From contig CM041776.1 in assembly GCA_023374045.1 (NCBI GenBank), positions 317,242,722-317,306,721 of the forward strand: 64,000 bases of DNA. Reading direction: 5' to 3'. The translations under genes were made by a program, and so were the position numbers. How positions within the stretch are numbered: the first letter of the stretch is position 1; each line of letters begins with the position of its first letter. The notes under the pieces were generated by a model. The model was not told where the DNA came from. It searched no databases and worked only from the letters and a program-made list of their open reading frames with translations. This stretch comes from Limonium bicolor. Taxonomy: Eukaryota; Streptophyta; Magnoliopsida; Caryophyllales; Plumbaginaceae. Positions 56,801-64,000 of this stretch are shown here, piece after piece.

Positions 56801-58137
56801 TCATTATCACATTATAACAATTTTTATAGTTTTTCTAGAAAAGATTTATGTTGCCACAAACATGGTTCGTGGCCCTAGTGTCAAGTATCCACATATTTTC
56901 TAAACTATGATCAGATAAAAATATTTCATCATTTGTTGAGTTTAAATAAGATGTTGGTTTAGGGTTACCAGCAAACTGACGTTGGTAGTCAGTTTCATCA
57001 TCATAGGATGATTATCCATTCTCCTCAAGCAACTGGTCATACACATTTGTTTGTTGTTGCTGTTGCTTTCTTGATTTTTGAGATAGGCAACAAGTGCCTT
57101 TAACTGAGTTTCACTCATTCTTGGAACGGGTTGGTTAATCTCTTTAGTTGATTTTTGATTCTCTGTTACAGCTCCTACGAAAGACTTCCTTTCTTTGTGA
57201 CGGTTCCATTTCCAGTAACTAGGAAAGTTCCCGGTAACCCAATAACAACTGTCAATGTTGTGCCCTAATTTCTTGCAGTGGCTGCACTTTTCTTTTCTCT
57301 TGTCACCCTTCTCTGATTTGTTCTCGCTGAACTGAGATTGTCGATTCGTAGTAGAGTTGGCAAACACAACTGGTTCTCCATCATTCTTTCTATGTTTATG
57401 AGCAGACCAGTGATTTTCTTCTTCCCTTAGGAGTGCGTACGTTTGATCTATGGTAGGTAAGGGTTTCATGAGCAAAAGACTGAAGCGAATAACTTTATAC
57501 GAATCTCATAAGCCCATAAGGAATACCATTACACTATTACTTTCTTGTAATCGACAAATTGCTTCTGATGAACCACAAGAGCATGGCGGAATATCAATGA
57601 TTTCACGCTCTTCATTCCAGATCTTCACCCATTTTGTATAATAGTCGTTGATAGACGTGGTTCTTGCTCTAGCTTATGCGCTTCTTGTCTAAGGGCGTAC
57701 AACCTTGTTCCTGAGGGGTTGCCGAATCTCTTGTGGAGATTTTCCCAAATCTCGGCTGCAGTTTTGAAATACATCATTGACTCTCTAATTGAGTCATCTA
57801 ATGCGGTAAACAGCCACCTGATTACCATGCCATTAGTCTTGTCCCATATCTTCTGTCTTGCGCCTGTGTAATCACTTCTTTTGGTTGTCCCTGTCACAAA
57901 ACCTAGTTTGCTTTTCGAAATTAACCCCACGATGAATAACCTTTTCCATTTTGTGAATCCCGTTCCAGTAAATTTATAAGCTAGAACGATTCATGGGTTA
58001 TCTGCGGGATGAGTATATAACTCTTCGTCTTCTAGGCTAATCTTCGAAAATTAACTCGATTCTCCAGGATCTACGGGTTTCTTGCCTTTGTCGACTTCAT
58101 CTTCTTCTGTCGGTATCTTTGGATTATCTTTATCCAT
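53843..58137 (-). pseudogene. copia gag-pol polyprotein remnant
   Basis: The gag start is readable at 58137 (MDKDNPKIP), but stops follow within 60 codons. Pieces in order are gag core (57930-57625), CCHC knuckle CSHCKKLGHNIDSC (57475-56942), protease with DTRATNH in place of DTGATNH (about 56880), integrase (56522-55577, with IWHDRLGH, HADICGPF and GIVERKH), reverse transcriptase (55026-54286, YVDD at 54487-54498) and RNase H (54133-53843, SLSSAEAEYRA). The protease Gly-to-Arg change alone would disable the active site. A 21-bp in-frame tandem duplication lies in RNase H near 53938-53979. Several frameshifts separate the pieces. Confidence 0.9.
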
Positions 58138-58216
58138 GGAGAAAACATCAATGAAAGATTTTGAGTGGAGATATTGAGAAAGTGAAGACTATTTGTCAGA
58201 TTTCGACATATTCCCA

Positions 58217-58232
58217 GATTTGCTCGGATACC
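58217..58232 (-). other. primer-binding site of the second copia element
   Basis: Directly inside the 5' LTR the minus strand reads TGGTATCCGAGC, one base different from the initiator-Met type TGGTATCAGAGC. Confidence 0.75.
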
Positions 58233-58233
58233 A

Positions 58234-58492
58234 TGTGAGAAAGCAAGGGAAAGAAGAAAACTGGACTTCTGTATTATTGATTATCGAGGGAGAATTATTC
58301 AGTCTATATAGTGATGAGTGTGGTATTATATATGCAAGGAGCATACAAAACCGTTGAAAGAGAAAAATTATATATCCTCCCTTTTCCTAAGTACAAACTA
58401 TCGGCATAATAAACATAGAGATATATACCTAGATACAAACTGATTACAACACTATAAACTTGATAACACATATCAACATTAGTATCCTAACA
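58234..58492 (-). mobile_element. 5' LTR of the copia element 53263-58492
   Basis: 259 bp, same ends as the left copy (TGTGAGAAAGC ... GTATCCTAACA on the + strand). It is the upstream LTR because the primer-binding site lies directly to its left. Confidence 0.93.
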
Positions 58493-60757
58493 TAAGAAAC
58501 CCACAACATACCTAGTACTACTACTATCGTGAAGCGCAATACCTCCGCAGACAAAAAACTTTACAAAATTAAGTATTGATATTTTGTTACCTATATAATT
58601 AAGCGTATGAGCTGGACTGTCTTGACCTCTGTCTCTGTGGGTGTGGGACCACTAGTCAGCCACTCCAAATATGGAACTATTTGTCCAGAACCAGAGGTAA
58701 GTAAGCAACTTCACTATAATCATCACCTCGAGGCTCGAGCTAGTATAGCAACTCTTTAAACAATTTTCATAGTACAGCTTAACCTATGGAAAAATATTTC
58801 ATTTAATCTTTAATTTAATTCAAGGACGTCTCACCTTTTTTTTAGTAGAACGTCTCACCAATTCTTAAAAAGCAATTTCAAAGGAGAGATCCCCGCATTT
58901 AGGAATATGTGAGTGCATGTCCCCTTACTTCGGCTGCCTTAATTAGCAACCAAGTGTGACAAGATTAATTTATTAATATTCTAAATATTTTTTGCAATAT
59001 AACAAATAAGTATAAAATCGTAATATTGTTTATTATAAAATGACCTTTTAAAAGCATTAACCATCATGATCACATCTTGATGAATATATATGCTAATATA
59101 GATGGTTATAATATATCATTAGAATTACATAGTGATTCATTAGTATCGATATAATAATTCACCAAATAGATAATATTACTAAGTAGTCGACATGAATGAT
59201 TTATTAGAAAAAGGTACATAAATTATTATTAAAAAGGAATGATCTTTCAATTTACCATGATTTATTATATATATACTCGTTATGTACAGTTAGAAAACTT
59301 ATTTTTTTTATGATTATTTATTATCTAATAGTGAATTAATTATTACACGCCCTAATGTATAAACATATATGAAGTTTGATGAATAGATTAATACTATTAT
59401 TGTATTTCTATTGTCAATTGGTATATTATTATTGACAATGATAAATTGTTAACCATGAATATCCTGTTTCACTTGCTATATACACTTATAATTAATACAA
59501 ACGCTTATGTTTGTTAAAATGTAGTATTAATGATGGATCTTATATTACAAAAGACTAATATGAACCTTGGAATTATCAATCCTAAATGTCATAGTGTTGA
59601 TTTAGAATCTTTGGTGATCAAACTGTAACACTATTATGAGAAACCAGTTTTGTTTAGACTTCGACAAATTCCTTAACAAGCAGTATTGCTTTTTTTTTTT
59701 TTTTCGTTTTTTTGGTCAAAGATGTGGGAGGCAGGAGTGTGGCTCCTCATTTCCGGCAGGACTCGAGTTTCAGGGTACTGATTTTCACTGCAACGACCTT
59801 CTTAAGGATTTACGCATACATGGGATCTTCCCACGGCGAAATATAAAGTGGTGGAAGTGGAAGAGAATCAAACCCAATACCTCAACATATTGTCTAGGGA
59901 CGTGCAAACTTAAACGGAAGTATGGTTTATTTAAGAGGAAAAAAAAATAAACGCAAGAAAGGTTTTGGATACCAAACGCCACCTCCTTCACCAGATACCT
60001 AACCACTGAACATGTCGATTATTCAAGTTTCATTACCTATAATACAATGCAGTGAAGTCAAGGTCATAATTTTCCGAATAGTAGAACTCCCTCGTAACTA
60101 ATCTACTGTCTGGGGTTTGGTTAAATTTTGAAAAGGAAAGACTTTTTCCCACTGGATTCAAGACATAAAAGAACCAACCAACATGACACTTATCTTTCCA
60201 AGCAAAAAATGCAAATGTCGTATCGGAACATGGCTGGTTCCCATCCAATCACATGTTTGATTCTCAACTTGGGTATAAAGTTTGATCTCCTCATATTCCT
60301 CCCCTATTGTCCCCCTATCTCCCCTTTTCGAAAGAAAATTTCCAGCAAAATCAGAGAAAGCTATCCTCTGTTAAAGAGATCTTATCTTAACCCTCCCAAC
60401 TTAAATTCTAATACTATTTCCGATTTGATGATTAGCATGGCACACCGAACTAACCAAATCCACATTTTACACCCGCAGCATGCTTCCTGTTTACTCGACC
60501 TTATAAAGCACCTTCCAAAACCCAACCTCCCGCCTCTTCTCATTCCCATTCCCTCCCTTTCCTTTAAAGGCTTCTTCGTCTGTGGGCTCCAACTACAACA
60601 AGAACCCACCACCCACAACTACAACCAATTTGCTTCACGTACCCTTTACTGAACAGATGGTGTTTGATTAAAGGTGTGTGACAAAGAAGCTATTTACAGC
60701 AAAAAGATCCAAATACTTCATTGAAAGAATTCATTCCGACTTGAATAAACCAAAACG
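58493..60757. other. upstream region of the heparanase-like gene
   Basis: 58500-59650 is AT-rich without features. 59688-59960 holds a T run followed by a GC-richer segment that may be a decayed transposon tail. 60128-60652 holds a 174-codon + frame with no signal peptide, domain or codon pattern that I recognise; it probably lies in the promoter or leader of the downstream gene. Confidence 0.4.
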
Positions 60758-63592
60758 ATGGGTTCTTCGTTTTGGTCCGAGAATTTTGCTGCTTGGCTGT
60801 ACTTATCGGTTTTGAGCTTTGCTTTCGTGAGTGCCAACTGTACTAGTAACAACAATACTACCAGAGGAGGAGGAGGTGGAAAATTAAACGGCAGGATTGA
60901 AGGGACTGTTTTCATTGATGGCAAAGCTTACATTGGTGAAATAGACGAAGATTTCATCTGTGCTACTTTAGATTGGTGGCCTCCTGAGAAATGTGACTAT
61001 GGGACTTGCGCCTGGGACCGAGCTTCCTTTCTTAACCTGGTCTGTCATCTTTCTGCTTATGCTTTCACAGTTTTGATAAAACTCTCTTGCTGCTTGGGGA
61101 GTTATTCCTGTTATTTCTTTTTTGTTTGATTAGTTCTAAGCTAAATATTTCTGATCACAGTAAATTAACAGGGGATAGGGAGATATACAAATCGGTAATC
61201 AGATTCCCTTTAGTTGGTAAAATAGATTTTCACGAGTATGATGTACTTTCAATTGAATTCGCTGATTTGATCTTATCCATTGTGCTGTCTCTCCTATAAT
61301 TCGGTTAAATTCACATAAGAAACATTGTCTTGAACGTTAATAATCTTTCCATTCTCATATTTGCAGGATCTTGATAACAAAATTCTATATAATGCGGTCA
61401 AAGGTACTGATTTCTTCTCATGTCTTAGTAATTTCATCAATCGTGCAATATCATTTACTGTTGGAAGATTGCTTAAGAAGAGCTTTTAAATTCGTGGTGC
61501 AGCCTTTTCACCTTTGAAGCTCAGACTTGGTGGCACTTTGCAAGACAAAGTCATTTATGAAAGCAAGGATAATTCAAGCAGTCCTTGCACACAATTTGTC
61601 CACAATGCCACCGAGATGTTTGGTTTCACCCAAGGATGCTTGCCCATGCGGAGATGGGATGAATTGAATGCCTTCTTCAACAAAACTGGGTAAAGTTATC
61701 TTCTAAAAGAGGACCATATATAGGATAATCTTGATTATTGATTATCTGTTGCGTGTTGAACTAAACTAAGCCATAATGTCCTTTCTTCTTTCAGAGTAGT
61801 TGTAGTGTTTGGATTAAATGCTCTGGCGGGAAGGAACCTCCAAAAGGATGGATCTTCTGTTGGAGCATGGGACCCAACAAATGCCGCTTCTCTTATAACT
61901 TACACTGTTGAGAAGGGATATACTGTTCATGGCTGGGAACTTGGTAAGGGAAACATCATTATGCTAGCTATACAGGACGTGTCTACTTTTTAATGGATTC
62001 TCTTAAGTCAATTTTTTCCATTAGTTTATATGTCAGTTGCATTTACATTCGTAATCCATTTTCGACAATCTTAGGAAATGAACTCAGTGGAGATGGGGTG
62101 GGAACAAGAGTCTCTGCAGATCAATATGCTGCAGATGTAGTTACTCTCAAAAAGGTATTGGAAATCATATACAAGAATAAAAAACACAAACCCTTGCTTG
62201 TAGCTCCTGGCGGATTCTTCCATGCTGCCTGGTTCAGTGAATTCATAAACAAAACACCAGGTGTTGTTGATGTGGCAACCCACCACATCTACAATCTTGG
62301 ACCAGGTACGTACACCAACAATCTAAAGTATTGACTCTCAAAGGAGGATCTATTGATTATGAATATGATTTCTCTCATCAGAAGTTTTGACAATCAATAT
62401 TGGTGCTATGTTTATCAGGTGTTGATAATCATCTGATTGATAAGATCCTCGACCCATCATATCTTGATGGAGAGGCTGACACATTCCGAAGTCTCAAGGG
62501 GATTATTCAGAAGAATCCGGGAAGTTCTGCAGTTGCGTGGGTTGGAGAGGCAGGAGGAGCTTATAACAGTGGGAGGAACCATGTCACTAATGCATTTGTG
62601 TTTAGTTTCTGGTAGAAAATGGAAAGAAATTCAGTCAGTTTTTAATATTTCTTCTTTTTATAATACACATTTCTTCATCTGAAATCTAATCGAGTGTTTG
62701 GATGTGAATGAAACAGGTATCTTGATCAGCTTGGAATGTCTGCAAGTTACGACACAAAGTCTTACTGTAGACAAACTTTGATCGGTGGAAATTATGGATT
62801 ACTCAACACTACCACCTATGTACCTAACCCTGACTATTACAGGTTACCCACTCCGCTCTCTCTTTTATTTTGTTGCTAATAATTGTGAGATGACAATTCC
62901 CATAAATGTTCGAGTTTATTAATCCGGTTTCCTATCCTACCCCACAGTGCTCTCCTGTGGCACCGATTAATGGGGGGAAAGGTCTTATCCACAAGCTTTT
63001 CCGGGTCCAATAAGTTGCGTGCTTATGCTCATTGTGCAAAACAATCGGTAAAGACGGAAACCGAAAAATCTCATATCCTCCTAGCATACCCATGTTTATT
63101 GTTTTGCTTTGTGTTGGATTATTTCTGTAGAATTGTAAATTTCTGAAGGAATGGATGGATAATTTCCTTTTCTTCTAGAGCGGAATCACATTGCTGTTAA
63201 TCAACCTTGACGGAAACACCACAATTGAAGCTAAAGTGGCCTTCAACAGTAGCACTACAGCTCAGTTTTCTTATCAAAAACTTGGACCCAGAAAGATGTC
63301 AAGGTCAAGGGCGGCCAAGAAATTTTATTATCTTCACAAATATCACAGTTACTCGAAGGTGGAAGCCGAGAAAATGACTAGAGAAGAATACCATTTAACG
63401 GCTAAAGACGGGGATCTACAGAGCCAAACCATGATGCTTAATGAGAAAATGCTGGTGCTAAATTCATCAGGGGAGATACCAGCCTTGAACCCTGTTAATG
63501 TGAATTCCTCTGAACCAATAAGTGTCGGCCCATTCTCGATTGTATTTGTGCACATACCCTATGTTGTTCTTCCGGCCTGCAAAAAAAATTAG
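60758..63592 (+). CDS. heparanase-like glycoside hydrolase family 79 protein, 9 exons
   Basis: Exons with GT/AG borders are 60758-61039, 61367-61403, 61503-61689, 61795-61943, 62075-62305, 62419-62611, 62717-62842, 62948-63047 and 63179-63592. They join in frame to 572 residues, near the family length of about 540. A signal peptide is likely (hydrophobic [14 protein letters not shown], residues 13-26), so the protein is secreted or enters the endomembrane system. Family landmarks are [30 protein letters not shown], the acid/base glutamate E221 in WELGNELSG and the nucleophile E339 in [12 protein letters not shown]. Plant members (AtGUS type) remove glucuronic acid from arabinogalactan proteins; this one looks closest to heparanase-like protein 3, by memory. 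Many N-x-S/T sites fit a glycoprotein. No break is seen. Confidence 0.95.
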
Positions 63593-64000
63593 GCAGTACT
63601 ATAATGACATGTGATCATGGAGCTATAAGATTGGTTCCGTCATTATGATAGAGTTCGCTAGTAATTGAGATTATGAAGGTAGAGTTATTAGGCGGATGGA
63701 AAAAGTTATCATTGTATTCCACTAAAAAGTTTCCGAGGTGTAGTAATGTAATGACATTGATATTAGAAGAATGTGATAGTTATCTGATTGTTTGGTCATA
63801 GAACGGCATTCAAAATCTTTTCAAATTCAAAAACTTTATTTTAAGTAGCTTTCAGTTGAACTTAAAAACTTCCACGACTATTCTCTTACAAGGTGATGAC
63901 TGTTGTCGGCCCAATGAAAAGAGGACCGGCCCTGAACCATAATATAAATTTGTATGCACTTTCAACAATACCAACCTAAAAATAGGCCCACTTGATGCCA
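63593..64000 (+). other. 3' flank of the heparanase-like gene
   Basis: Probable 3' untranslated region followed by intergenic sequence; no further feature is visible up to the window end. Confidence 0.6.

Larger units (their letters stand above)
53263..58492 (-). mobile_element. complete-length but decayed Ty1/copia element
   Basis: Two 259-bp LTRs (53263-53521 and 58234-58492) bound 5230 bp in all, with primer site, gag, protease, integrase, reverse transcriptase and RNase H in copia order on the minus strand. TAAG lies directly outside both LTRs (53259-53262 and 58493-58496); a 5-bp duplication ATAAG works only if one terminal A is shared. About 10% difference between the LTRs points to an old insertion. 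Its LTR start is the same motif as that of the copia element at 28270. Confidence 0.93.

Noticed and set aside
60128..60652. 174-codon frame before the heparanase-like gene
   Set aside because: No domain, no signal, unusual composition; more likely leader or promoter sequence.

Overview
This window is flowering-plant nuclear DNA, most likely from a eudicot. It is AT-rich, its genes have introns with GT/AG borders, and it carries the usual plant transposon mix: Ty1/copia, L1-type LINE, CACTA, Mutator-like foldback elements, Stowaway and hAT MITEs. Three host genes are supported, all on the + strand: an F-box/LRR-type protein (10061-15439, 15 coding exons), a single-exon PIF/Harbinger-transposase-derived protein (26598-28121), and a heparanase-like family 79 glycoside hydrolase (60758-63592, 9 exons). 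Nothing suggests that these three act in one pathway; they are separate genes between blocks of transposons.

Layout. 1-5703 is the non-coding inside and part of one LTR of a minus-strand LTR element, ending in a 500-N scaffold gap (5704-6203). 7001-8389 holds a Mutator-like foldback element with 30-bp-repeat arms, then a Stowaway MITE. 8640-15720 is the LRR gene, with a TRIM-like miniature retroelement in its third coding intron. 17138-18050 is a foldback element that carries a second copy of its own family inside it. 18418-21130 is retroelement debris, including a copia-type LTR and an array of four 70-bp-spaced hairpins. 23486-24200 is a LINE ORF1 (DUF4283) remnant. 26598-28121 is the Harbinger-derived gene, closely followed by a tail-to-tail copia element (28270-32426). 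32804-38490 holds two LINE remnants head to head, one split by a CACTA miniature element. 39361-43575 is a decayed CACTA (TNP2) element. 43755-49107 contains foldback, Stowaway and hAT non-autonomous elements. 49116-51850 is C-poor non-coding repeat-like DNA. 53263-58492 is a decayed copia element with both LTRs. 60758-63592 is the heparanase-like gene.

The most unusual observations are: (i) a group of Mutator-like foldback elements with the same GGGAAATT-type terminus, three with exact 9-bp target duplications and one nested in its own family; (ii) the LRR gene, where nearly every exon is one or two LRR modules of 24-25 codons, and where four 1-nt homopolymer indels break the frame although all splice sites are intact; (iii) a 10-bp hairpin that hides the primer-binding site of the left-hand non-coding LTR element; and (iv) the four-hairpin array with a compensatory base-pair change. 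I found no tRNA, rRNA or CRISPR array. All identifications come from reading the sequence and from family knowledge; no searches were run.
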